From positions 9,961-73,960 of the forward strand of contig NW_005179237.1 of assembly GCF_000350225.1 (NCBI RefSeq): a DNA stretch of 64,000 nt. Reading direction: 5' to 3'. Under the pieces are notes generated by a model, which saw only the letters and a list, made by a program, of their open reading frames with translations, ran no database searches and was not told the DNA's origin. The translations under genes and the position numbers were made by a program. This DNA is from Chondrus crispus. Its lineage: Eukaryota; Rhodophyta; Florideophyceae; Gigartinales; Gigartinaceae. This document shows, piece after piece, positions 43,106 to 53,610 of this stretch (its first letter is position 1; every line of letters begins with the position of its first letter).

Positions 43106-43756
43106 TGTGGCATAACGGCGGTTCACGTTTAGATTTAGATTAGATCAATACGAGCCACACACGCGCACACGTGTACCCACACGTGTACGGGGCGCGCAAG
43201 TGGTCACACATACGCGTGTGATACACGTGTACGAGGCGCGCATACCCACGAGCACACGTGTACCACACGTGTACTGTCAGCACGGGACGGCCCGCCCTGA
43301 CCACAGTAGCGCTACAGTACAGTCCGTACTGTACTGTAGAATGTTAGGATTGATTGTATATTAAATAACGGAGCATACCGGCGGCGGTGAGGAGGACAAG
43401 CACGGACTTGTCCACGACCTACCGCCTAGGTCCGTCTTCCAGCTTAACTAACGAGCGCGATCCGCCTTCACGCGCGTTAACCGGGACAAAGTGGGTAGGG
43501 GACAGCCGCGTACGCGAGCGAGCCTCGATCCGCCTCCGCCCGTCAGCGCTGGTACGTTACCCAGCGCTGCTCCGGGGCGTCGAGGCGTAGATCGGCCCGC
43601 GCGTACGCTCGTCCCCGACCGTCCCGCTCTACCACGCTACCAGGGCCCGCTTCCCTGTCCCGTTAGCTGTGTGTTCTCCCTGTCTTCTCACCCCTCGTAC
43701 GGGGTCTACGTCGAGCTAAGTATACACCCCTCTCCGTTGGGGGGTGTTATACTACA
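43106..43756 (+). repeat. 3' LTR of gypsy-4
   Basis: 651 bp, uninterrupted. Contains acacgtgta arrays, the CTACAGTACAGT palindrome (43312-43339) and the terminal stem-loop. Preceded by the purine run gaaaaggggg. Confidence 0.93.
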
Positions 43757-46749
43757 CTGAGGCCAAAATGGATTCTGTAACCGAAAGACTTTGCTGCTTA
43801 ACAATTGGCCAATACTCGGACGGCCACAAATCCGAAAGAGAGATGCTCAAAGAATTGACCAACGACATCGAAAAGCTATCACCGATGGCTCATCCCCAGC
43901 TCCGAACTGATTTCTCAAAGCGTATGTTTCTTGAAAGTGCTGTAAAGGACAGACAGTGGGCTCTCATGGTATCCGCAAACCATGAACTTATGAGCTTGTC
44001 ATACGTACAGTACAGAACATATCTCGAGAAATTCCAGTCAAAGTGTAGTATGTTCTCTTCGGCTACCGCTTCTAATCCGATGCAAGTTCCAGCAGCTCCT
44101 CAATTTCGCTCCCCTCGCTGGAAGAGCTTCAACTATGCTGGGCCCTCAAGGTATGGTCGCAGCATTCCCAAACAACGGTTAGGTGACTCTACCAGTCACA
44201 AGCGCACATTGCGTTGCTTCAACTGTGCGGTGGAGCACTGTCGTGTTAAAACATGTACCAAGAAGATGGATATGATACGCATAGCGGACAACTTCGCCAA
44301 ATTTCGAGAGACGAAAAACGACGCACATTTCACTGAAGCATTCTTTGCTTTGGCAGAAGTATTCGTGACCGCGGGAAGGGAGGGTGAGCTTACAGTTCTG
44401 ACGGACTCTGATCCGGAGATGGTGTCAGAATCCGAACTGCATCATGACATTTCGGAAAGCATAAAACATGTCGTATTTGTAGATGATATTTCTGCGAAGG
44501 AAGCTTTGATCACCAACTGTGCAGAGGAAATGCAAAAGACACTCCATCGATGGCCTATCGACGACGACGAGGGTTTTTAATTGGGAACCTGCCCAGCCCA
44601 CAGGTTCTAACCCCAAGGCCCAAAAACTCACCAGATATCTGCAAGCCGTTGGCAATCCTACAACTTTCTGGAGTCCGACAACACCGCCCGGTACACGCAA
44701 AGAAGCTCTCACGCATGACGCAGGCGACAGTGAGTCTCACAAATTCGAAAGCGCTATCCCGCTACAGCTCAAACATTTTTGAAGGGGCATGTGTAGACGG
44801 AGGAGCTTCTCGCTCTGTGATAGACAAAAAGCAAGCCCTAGCGTACTGCAAGTTCGCACGTTGCCGCTACAAACTCTACCCTTCCAACACAATGTTCATG
44901 TTTGGAAACGGCAACCAGAACAGCCTGGGTGCTTTGGAAATTCGACTGCCAGTTCCTTCAGGGATGTTTTTCTCTCTTAGAATTGACGTGGTTGATGCTG
45001 ACATCTCTATGCTACTTGGTCTTGACGTATTGGACAGGGAGAAACTAGTGCCCGATAATGTCGATAACAAACTTATGAGCAAGCTTCACGGTTGGAATCT
45101 CCCCATTGTGCAAAAGTATGGACACATGTTTTTGGAATGGAATCAGGAACAAATATGCTTCTCACGTGCAGAGCTACAGAAGCTACATCTTCATATTTTT
45201 CACCCAAACGTCACAAACTGCATAGCCTACTGAAACAAGCTCGACCGCAAGAAGCCAATTCCAACACCAGGCAGGTACTGGAGGAAATTGCTGAGGCATG
45301 CCAAAACTATCGTCGCCACCGCAGCCGACCCTACAGGTGTAGAGTGTCCCTTCCCGCCGACGACATCAAATTCAATCACGAAATAGCTGTCGATTTGATG
45401 TGGCAAAGGGGAATCCACTACTCCATGTGGTCGACACAAACACACAGTACCAGAATGCCGTGATCCTCAAAGGTCAATCCGCACAAGACGTATGGGACGC
45501 TTTCGTGGAGGGCTGGGCCACTGTCTATCTCCGGTACCTCACCCGCATCAAGGCGGACAGCGGTTCGGTATTCACATCACGTTTTTGGAAGGAAGTGACA
45601 ACCCTGCACGGAATTGACGTCGAAATATCGGGTTTGGAGAGCCACAATAGTCTGGGAGCAGGGGAAAGATATCACGAGCCGTTACGTCAAATATTTGACA
45701 AAATATTGACGGATCACCCCAGTATCGACCCAGAGATTGCCATACGTCTGTCTGTCAAGGCACTCAATGACACAATGGGTCCAGAAGGCATAGTCCCCTC
45801 CGTACTTGTGTATGGTTCACTGCCCACATTCCCCGCCGTCCAGATGGAGGCACCTGCCCAAGAACAGCGTATGAAAGCTCTTGCCTCTGCTCGTCGTGAA
45901 ATGGCAAGCATCACTGCCAGACTACGAATTCAGCAAGCTTTGCGATCCCGCGTGCCCCCCGCTACGCACTACGAAATTTCTGCTGGCGACTCCGTGTACG
46001 TCTATCGGGAGGCTAGTACCACTGACTCCAAGAAAGGGGACTGGACAGGACCGTGGAGAGTTGAAAAAATTGTAGGGAAAGAAGTTTACGTAGATTATGG
46101 AGGCACTGTGAAACACTTCAACATTTCCCAGGTCATGCCTTGTCCCTCAGTTGCGGGTGATCAAGAGCTAGAAGGCCTTATCCAATCTTTCGATAAGTTC
46201 CGTTCTTCCCCACCGCCGGACATCTTAATTACAGAAGTCTTAAAACTAGGAGATCCCCGCACGAAGAGTGATGAAATGAAGAAAGCCATCAGGAAAGAAA
46301 TGCAAGGTCTGACAGAGCAGGGCACATTTCAAATCGTAAATCGGGAAGATGTCAGACGATCAAGTGCATCACCCAATATAATGGGCGGCCGCTTTGTTTT
46401 AGCCATCAAGGATACCTGTAGTGAAAAGGAAGTTTGCAAAGCCCTTTTTGTCGTTGCAAGGCCACACTGATGTTGAAAAATCCCTGCTCGTACACAACGC
46501 CACAACGCTTCACAAAGGATCTGTCCGCATGCTCATATCAATTGCTGCCTTATTGGGATTCCGTCTTTGAACGCAAGACATTTCGCAGGCATACCTCCAA
46601 TCGGCTCGCAAACTGATGCGTGAAATTTACATTCGGCCATCAAAAGAATGGCACCTCCGATCTGACCAATTTTTCAAATTGCTGAAGCCTCTCTATGGAC
46701 TTAGTGAGACCGGCGACTACTGGCACGAAACCTTTTTCCGTCACCTACG
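43757..46749 (+). other. Remaining gag and pol (protease, integrase, partial RT) of copia-3
   Basis: After the CTGAG duplication the copia-3 gag continues (REMLKELTNDIEKLSPM, LSYVQYRTYLEKFQSKC). Next come a retropepsin-like segment (GACVDGGASRSVIDKKQAL, ADISMLLGLDVLDREK) near 44790-45060, an integrase (VDTNTQYQNAVILKG, KADSGSVFTSRFWKEV) near 45400-45760, a beta-rich C-terminal segment (GDWTGPWRVEKIVGKEVYV), and the start of copia RT ([34 protein letters not shown]). It stops at LTR-B. Several breaks are present, consistent with an old element. Confidence 0.82.
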
Positions 46750-47386
46750 TGTCGTGCACTAAGGCCACGTGTGTCAGCCTCAGGCAGAGCACGCGTGTTC
46801 GGAACGCGGGGTGAGTGGGATACGGGAGACCACACGGTGATAACGGGCAACAGAGTCCGGGCGCGCGTGCGCGGTAGGTAGATTGGTAGGAAAGAAACAA
46901 GACACGGAGCGTAGCAAGCAGTAAGCGGGGCGAAGCGACAGCGAACGCGCGTAGGGAGCGGTAGAGAACCTCGGTAGCAGCGCGCGGTAGGAAAGAGGAG
47001 ATTCGGGGAAGTGGATGGGCTCGCGTGGTGTCGCACAGAGTGGGCGAGTACCGGCGCGAGGCTACTACCGAGAATCCAGAAACATCGGAAAGAACCCAAG
47101 GCTTCGTGCCTGTTTTACTTTGGGGCGGACGTCGACTATATAGTAGTCGCCGTCGGCAAAATAATAATAATAACCAACTAAATAGAGTGGTATGACAACC
47201 GTGACAGGTGGTGGTGGACACGGTACACGTGTACACGTGGAGTATGACACGGGTATACGGGGAGTATGACACGGATATACGTGGAGTATGACACGGATAA
47301 ACGTGGGGTATGACACGGATACACGTGGGGTATGACCACGTGTACAACGCGTCCTGTCATGCAACGTAGTGGTACAGTGCTCTACA
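46750..47386 (-). repeat. LTR-B copy (minus strand) without matching target duplication
   Basis: Reads on the minus strand from TGTAGAGCACTGTAC to TAGTGCACGACA and matches the solo LTR at 53968-54614, including a shared block around actatatag, caggcacgaagcc and tttctggattc. At 47218-47345 it has a tandem array of about 23 bp units (gagtatgacacggatatacgtg type) with CACGTG cores. The flanks ctacg and agcta do not match, and the two sides belong to unrelated sequences (copia-3 RT and a DUF7869 gene). Confidence 0.8.
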
Positions 47387-47399
47387 AGCTAATTGGAGT

Positions 47400-48619
47400 G
47401 CTTGAACATGGTCCCGTGAAACATCTGTCCCTGTTCACAATGACAGATTAATATGAGACAGGCGCGAATCACGTACTAGAAGCTCTTCATGGGACGCTGA
47501 TGGTAAAGGCTGAGAAGGGCCCACTCCCGGACACCCTGTTCGTGCAGGTGGACAACTGCACGCACTCGCGAAAATAAGAACAGATACTTCTTCGGATACA
47601 TGGAATCCCTGGTTGCATGGGGGGTGTTTCAAGAAGTTTTTGTGTCGTTTCTACTAATTGGTCATACCCATTCTGACATAGACCAAGCGTTCAGCAGCAC
47701 TGCTCGCCGGCTCAGGCATCTTGAGGCTATAACTCTGGAAGACCTGATCACTGAACTCGGGAAGGCATATACACCTCCCCCTCACGTTGCTGATCTTCGC
47801 CAGATTATAAACTTCTCTGGGCTGTGTGACCAAGAAAGGTGTTTGGAAAAGCCTCAACGGTTTTCCCATTTTCGATATTTCAAGTTTCACCATGTGGAGG
47901 GGATCCCAGAGTATCGTGGCAATTCTTTTAACACTGCATGTTCCGCGCGGGTTGGGTGTAACGACGATTGGGGCTCTCTCAAGGTCGGGCAGTGCACCGG
48001 AGGCTTCCTGAAATTTGCACCTGACCTTGCCAAAACACCACCGACCGAAGCCACATGTCCTAACAATCTTGATAAAATCAATACTCGTCTTGTGTCTGAG
48101 GAGACACGAGTGAATGACAGGAGAAAGTTGGCCCAGCTACGGCTTCTACGCGACCGCGTGTATGAATCAAGACTGGAGAGATTCCACTGGAATCTGCGCG
48201 ACGTATTTGAGATGAAGGGAAAGTATAGAACAGTTACTGATGCGGTTGATGGCTTGCAAGACGAAATTGAACATGATGAAGTTGAAATCGAGATGGAAGA
48301 ACAACCCCTGCAAGACCTCGAATACGAATTTAATGACTTCGTAGCGGTACGCGGTTCTTTTTGCTCTATAGAAACCGCCCCGTTCTGGGTTGGCCGTGTC
48401 ATATCAATTCACAAGGACGATGAAGGCGTAACTACGGATCTCACCATCCATTGATGGGAAGTGTACAATGGTAACTGTGCCTGGACAGGTAAGTATGCAC
48501 CCTCTAGGTTACATGACAACAGGAAACCGTGGACAGAGTTTATCGGTGTCGCAACTATTTTGTCCAGGTTTTCGGAGTTGAAGAAATCGAAAGAGATCAG
48601 CAGCAGCGGCGAGGCAAAT
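47400..48619 (+). pseudogene. DUF7869-type protein, decayed and truncated
   Basis: Plus-strand coding sequence matching the conserved part of the DUF7869 family, whose members are numerous and often transposon-linked; the biochemical role is unknown to me. Seen in order: HLSLFTMTD, then YETGANHVLEALHGTL, LPDTLFVQVDNC, RENKNRYFFGYMESLVAWG, SFLLIGHTHSDIDQAFS, RRLRHLEAITLEDLITEL. Further on are a long helical stretch with an acidic region (EIEHDEVEIEMEEQPLQDLE) and a C-terminal IHWWEVYNG-like strand. Lesions are a TAA near 47449, a frameshift near 47565 and a TGA at 48452-48454. The N-terminus is missing because LTR-B abuts it. The longest clean frame is 47600-48454. Confidence 0.7.
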
Positions 48620-49253
48620 TAGGCAGGCTCTTGGAGTTGCGTGATATGCTGGGTGGCCTCCGCTAATCGGTGGTCTGCTTGACGCAGTCAGATACGGTAG
48701 TGAGGGTGCAATGCCCTGGTAAACTTTAGAGTTTCCGAATTAGCCCTCAACGCCTCTAAACCAGCGCGAAGCGTAGCGAGACGACGAGTAATATTTGTGG
48801 AGCGCGTTTTCGTTTGTGCGATATCTGAGTCAAAACTGTTGCCTTTCGATAGTAATTGAGTCCCTTTTATCCGTTGCACTCGCAAGTGTCTCTCAACTGC
48901 AAACAGATCGGTCTGGAAGTTCTGTGGAAGCTGCCATACACGAGTGCGCAAGTTGATTTCGGAGGTCTGGGATTGTGGCTGTTGGGGCTGCTGTTGTTGA
49001 GGGGCGGCACCGAAGAGGGACGGAGGATTCTGTGATTGCGCACCGAACAATGAGGCCCCCTGCGCTGGCGCACCAAACAGAGAAGGAGAGGACCCAGGCG
49101 CGCCGAATGACGCTGCCTTGGTCTGTGCCTGAGCACCGGAGCAGCGTATCGGACGGTACCAGGAAAGGAGCTTTGGGCCGGCACGCCAAACGTGGGTGCA
49201 GCAGTACCAAAGGCCGGTTGCGACGCACCCTGGGTTTGACCAAAGATATTCAT
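48610..49253 (-). pseudogene. FG-repeat nucleoporin fragment (Nup58/Nup49-like)
   Basis: On the minus strand from ATG 49253: MNIFGQTQGASQPAFGTAAP, then in an adjacent frame SLFGAPAQGASLFGAQSQ and SLFGAAPQQQQPQQPQ, seven FG-type repeats in all. A helical segment follows (INLRTRVWQLPQNFQTDLFA, VQRIKGTQLLS, LRAGLEALRANSETLKFT). FG repeats followed by this coiled coil are typical of the channel nucleoporins of the Nup62 complex. One frameshift lies near 49160-49180 and a TGA follows ALHPHYRI at 48688-48690, after which the same frame goes on (LRQADHRLAEATQHITQLQE). Only the first third of such a protein is present, so it is a dispersed gene fragment. Its 3' end abuts the convergent DUF7869 remnant. 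Confidence 0.7.
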
Positions 49254-49529
49254 ATCAGCAGAGCCTACAGTAGTAACTGGCAAAAGAGCATCTGACTGCC
49301 TCCAGTCTCTCTACTGCAATATATATGCTACAAATGCGCATTACCATAGATATTTCTCCAGCGCACACCCCACCATACTGCAACGTTAGTTGTTTGAGGC
49401 CCGACATGTAGTTCGTTGATGTGAGCAAGTAGCGAAGGTTCCTTCGAGGCAGACATAACTTTTATTTCTCTTCAACCTTTCGTAGATCAACGAAATGCAC
49501 ATATTAAGCCGGAACAAATTACCAATATG

Positions 49530-49880
49530 TATTATCACGAAGCCACACTCTCTTGATGACATTGACCACCTTATCAATTGACTTGGCAGTGGCTGGATGA
49601 TCACCAGTAACCATGACAACTTTAAAACCGGCGCTCTGGCAAGTGCCGACAGCGTTCGGTACAGCCTCAAGAGGGGGTCCAGAAGAGCCATCAAGCCGAC
49701 AAATACCAAACCTTCCATGGGGAAGTTGATCTCCTCCACATCAAACTCGAACCTGACAGGGAACTCGGCCGGGTCAAGATCTATCTTGGCGAATCCAAAG
49801 CGGCGCTCTCCTCTTTCCGTGCGTGCGTCGGTCAAGGGAAGATAGAGGGGCTGGTGATGCGGGACATAATGGGGATGGTC
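49530..49880 (-). pseudogene. P-type ATPase fragment (Na+/K+-ATPase alpha type)
   Basis: Minus-strand coding sequence from the nucleotide-binding to phosphorylation domain of a P2C ATPase: [37 protein letters not shown] and LLDP, then in the next frame [20 protein letters not shown] and the hallmark [11 protein letters not shown] of this family. One frameshift lies just after LLDP near 49675. The match stops a few codons after the TGD motif and begins abruptly upstream, so about 110 residues of a roughly 1,000-residue pump are left. No membrane segment or DKTGT site is present. Confidence 0.82.
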
Positions 49881-50339
49881 GGGATGAATAAGGCGGAGTT
49901 GTTGGTGTCAGAGGATGGCTGGTGGCCGGTACTGCATGACATAGTGGGGGTAGTGAGTGATGGGATGGCGTGGAATAGGTGCTGGGCGGGGGTGTGACGG
50001 TTGTTGGTGGTGATGGCGAGGAAGGGAATGCTGGTGTTTAGCTTGGAGTTGGCGGCGAGGGGGGGTGGACGTGACGATACGGGTCATCGTAGTGGGTCCG
50101 GGAGGCTTGAAGTGGGCCACAATCGCCAACTTCGAGCAAGTCCAGACAGAATTTAGGATTAAATTCTGTCGGCAGATTGTGAACAGGTATCAAATTTTTA
50201 TATAACATAAATTGTACTGCAATTTCCAAGTAAAATTGTATAATAGTTTTTTTGATTTGGCCTATACAGAACCCCCCATCCACCAGATTTAGAGAGTACA
50301 TGTTGGACGATAACTTCTATGTTTAGTTCCGGCGTCAGT

Positions 50340-50760
50340 TCCCGCGGGACGATACGTTTTGGGCACATGTCAAGATCGATACGTCATGACAAAAAACGTA
50401 TCGTCCAGGCCTGATTCGACGTATGTGCGATTTTGGTACTGCCTACGGTATATGGCCCAAAACGTATCGTGCCGGGCGGTTTTAACGGCGACAGTTTTCT
50501 GGTGGGACGATACGTTTTAGGCCGATTTACAGGGCGGCACCATCATACGGGCTGTATTTGCAACATTGCTGTTGGCAATTTCTGACTAAAAGTTTACCGA
50601 CAGCGGCGCACAGCCAATAAAATGTCAGTGCGCAAAATCTAGTTTTAGCCGTGTGCGATTAGAGGCGCATGAGCAATATTATTAACTTCATATTTTATCA
50701 CGTACCATGTCCCTCGTCTGCCAAGATTGTCAGATGCTCAAAACGTATCGTGCTGGGGGG
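50340..50760. repeat. Iterated GATACGTTTTGG-like motifs in both orientations
   Basis: The core cgatacgttttgg or its complement ccaaaacgtatcg occurs near 50350, 50394, 50457, 50508 and 50738, with a weaker cgatacgtcatg at 50378. Flanks often include gggac on the motif side. The region has no coding signal. Orientation alternates, unlike a simple tandem repeat. Confidence 0.75.
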
Positions 50761-50934
50761 GCAATTACAGCAGGCAGATTTAGTGGCAGGGCCTTATACT
50801 GCACTAACAGTGTCCCAATGCGCATGTACGAATTACACAATAAGGCGGCGTAATTTATGTCCTGAACATCAAAGCTTTCTAAGTTATTTACTGCGCGAAA
50901 TTGAGAAGCGCCGTATGCAGGTTTCGATGATCGT

Positions 50935-51445
50935 TGCCTCAACGACGCATTTTGGACGGGTGTGTCAGAGATGCGTTGGGGAGGGATCCGCGCACGATGC
51001 GTTCTAGAGAGGTGCGTCTAGGATGCGAGCTGAGGGGGTGCGAGAGTGATGCGTTGGAAGGGGTGCCAGAATACTACGTTGGAGAGGGGTGCGCTCGTGA
51101 TGTGTTCTATAGGGGTGCGCTCATCATTCGTTTTAGAGGGATGCCAGAATGATACGTTCGAGAGGGGTGCGCGCACGACGCGTTCTAAGGGGGTGCGAGA
51201 TTGATGCGTTCGGGAGGGGTGCGCCCATGATGCGGTCTGGAGGGGCGCGAGAACAATGCATTTTGGAAGGGTGCGAGAATGATACGTTCGGCACGGGTGC
51301 GCCCACGATGCGTTCTGAAGGGGTGCCAGAATGATACGTTCGAGAGGGGGGCGCCCATGATGCGTTCTGGAGGGGCGCGAGAACGATGCGTTTTGGAAGG
51401 GTGGGAGAATGATACTTTGGAGAGGGCTACTCGTAAGACGCGTCC
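50935..51445 (+). repeat. GC-rich minisatellite of about 35-38 bp units
   Basis: About fourteen degenerate units of the form gaatgatacgttcgagaggggtgcg or gatgcgttctggaggggcgcg, each carrying ga(t/a)(a/g)cgtt(c/t)... then ggggtgcg. The unit core resembles the GATACGTTTTGG motif just upstream. Frames across it are translated repeats, not genes. Confidence 0.85.
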
Positions 51446-51794
51446 TGCAGGGGGCCTGAACGGTGCGTTTGCATGTTTATTTTCTGTTTCAGCTACTTCT
51501 GTAGTAGATGGCCGTTACGAAAGCACAAGTGTAAATTTTGTGGGGTTGTTTGTGTAGTGGAGAAACAGCAAAACGGCACAATTGGTGAGCATAGCAGTTA
51601 GATATGTCGCGACGTAGAAGATGTATAAATGAATGATTCAACAAAAACGGCGGGCTGTGATCGCACGGGGACATGGAAATGTGAGGATCGCTGTGACATG
51701 TGAATGGTTCCGTTTTCGAGAAGATTGAAGCTTTCTATCGTTGAGAGTTTATTGAAAATGTGGTCCTAATACTGCAGTATGTGGATATCGAAAA

Positions 51795-53605
51795 CTACTT
51801 GCAGTCCAGTTGGAGAAGACCTTGATGTATGGCCCAAGCCAGTGGGAGCCATATTGTCAGAGGCATGTCGTCGTTATTCTCGTCAGCGGACTCTATGGAT
51901 GCATCCGAGAAGATGACGGCTAAGTCCTTCTCAGTGACCCGGGCCGGGCGGTCACGGAGAACGGAGTTGAAGCGGCAAAGGATTTCGGAAGGGAACAGGT
52001 TTTCAGCGATCTGTTGCTGGAAAGACTTCATTCGCCAAAGGTTCCAGGCTAGTGATATCATAGGACGTAGATCGCAACGACCGTATTGGCCGAATGTGGG
52101 GTGAAGTGGTTGGCCAAGGCAGTGCGAGAGGCGGCAATCATAGCACTTGAGAGGGACTTTTCTTGGGACGGGGCAAGACGGGACGAAATGGGTCGCAGAG
52201 AAACAGGCATAGGAGCTTCTTTCCATGAATGGACAGTCATTCTGAGGATGTTCCGTACCGGAACGGCGGGGAGAAGCGTGGCATAAGAGACACGTCGTCT
52301 TGGTCAGGAAGAGGAATTGAGTTACTAAATGAACCGTGGCTTCGGTGTCAATTGCCTGGAAGTGACTAAATGGCAACGATAGGGGAAGTGACGGGGAAGG
52401 GAAAGGGTTTGTGAGAACATTAGGTTGGGTTTGGCGCGCCATACTGGGAGAAGTTCGTAAGCTCTTGAATGAGTTTCTTCCCGATGGTGGAAGTGATGCG
52501 GGCTGTTTGCCCGAAAGGACTTGCTTCAAAGATGGTGACGCTGTCGGAAGTGACCGTGGACGGACTGGGAATGGTGCTTGCTGCATTGAAGGTGATGCTG
52601 AAGGCAGCAAGCGTTCACTTGATTGTTGTGGGGAGAAGCTAAGGATTCTTCGAACTGGAGGGGCTTGAGGGGGGTTGGTTGGAGCGGATTGCTCAAGCGA
52701 GAGAAGCATTTCATCGAAGTTGTGCTGCGTGGATGTGGTGGCTCCGATTTGGTTTTGCCGTTGAGGCTCGAGATGGTTTTGATTTTGATCTTGATGTGGA
52801 AGTGGCAACTGCAATTGCGATGGTGTGGTGGGAAGCGAATGTTGCTGAGACTGGGATTGCGAATTTGCATCCCAAGGTCTAGAGGTATCCGGTGTGTGAA
52901 ATTGTGAACTCTGAGGGGTGTGCGGTGCATTAGTTGGCTGGGAGGGGAACATAGATATGCAAACATCGCACCAGACTGCGTGCTTGTCGAAGCGACAGAC
53001 ACCAGAGACTTGGCCATCCATGGCTGCGTAAAGTGCATCTTTGCGGCAATCCGTGGTATTGAGGACCCAATTCATCATCTCGTTTCGGTTCGTTACTGCG
53101 GGATCATTTTCGTCAATGTTGCCCTTTTTGAGAAGGGAGGTTTCGAAGCTCTTATTGTACTGGGTTGAGTTTAGGACGAAGACGAATGCGTGGTGTCCGT
53201 CACGTCCAGACCGGCCACTCTCCTGTTCAAAGTCGACGAGGCTTCTTGCGGCGCCAAGATGAACTGTTGCTCGAACATCTGGAACATCTATTCCGGTACT
53301 GAAGGCGGACGTACAAACCATAATACGGAACAGAGTTGAAAGTACGAGGTCCTTTGTTGTTATGATGTCGTAGAGCTCTTCGTTTGCTGTCCAGTCGTCG
53401 TGGGCCTTTTCGCGAGCTTCTTTAGTGAGGCCGGCATGATATATGAGCGGCTCGACTGCGATGCGTTGATTGGAGTGGGCAACACTTCCTTGTGCATATG
53501 CGGCCGTCAGGGCTTTGTGGAGAGAACTTGTTTCTTGGCGGGTCAGGGCGAAAGCGATGATTCTATATATTTTGGGCAACGGCTTTGGGGCGTTGGTGCA
53601 ATCGA
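51795..53605 (-). pseudogene. C-terminal part of the recombinase-RecQ helicase gene
   Basis: Second helicase lobe and tail. Motif IV region IYRIIAFALTRQETSSLHKA; motif V ICTSAFSTGIDVPDV-like at about residue 102; motif VI QESGRSGRDG at 134-143; then the RecQ zinc-binding segment with C193, C210, C219 and C222 (CRKDALYAAMDG, CRFDKHAVWCDVC). A low-complexity Gln/Ser/Pro region of about 200 residues follows, then a Cys-rich tail (LLCHASP, CYDCRLSHCLGQP, YGRCDLRPMISLAWNLW). This tail also occurs in a large family of fungal RecQ-like proteins. The frame enters from the solo LTR at 53611; the codons before 53606 in the open frame are LTR sequence. Stop at 51795-51797. Confidence 0.85.
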
Positions 53606-53610
53606 GGAAG

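Larger units (their letters stand above)
24283..43756 (+). mobile_element. Gypsy-4: large Ty3/gypsy chromovirus-type element with a nested insertion
   Basis: Bounded by TGTGGCATAACGG and GTTATACTACA and by the target duplication CTGAG (24278-24282 and 43757-43761), inside copia-3 gag. Its 651-bp LTRs are 43106-43756 and, split by a nested element, 24283-24577 plus 31200-31555. They differ at about five sites (about 99% identity). Gag, protease-region, RT, RNase H, integrase and chromodomain are present with about two breaks in pol. About 4.2 kb of non-pol sequence lies between pol and the 3' LTR. Without the nested element it would be close to 12.9 kb, large for gypsy. Confidence 0.93.
17682..46749 (+). 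mobile_element. Copia-3: old copia element carrying two nested insertions, 3' truncated
   Basis: Three plus-strand segments belong to one element: LTR and leader (17682-18242), the beginning of gag (23444-24282), and the rest (43757-46749). The first interruption is a minus-strand copia flanked by near-identical aaga(t/c). The second is a gypsy element with a clean CTGAG duplication lying inside gag. The 3' end, including most of RT, RNase H and the 3' LTR, is missing where LTR-B begins. The internal parts carry roughly five breaks, so this is the oldest layer of the nest. Confidence 0.85.

Noticed and set aside
50935-51445. CRISPR-like array
   Set aside because: Units are degenerate throughout, without constant repeats and unique spacers, and the setting is eukaryotic.
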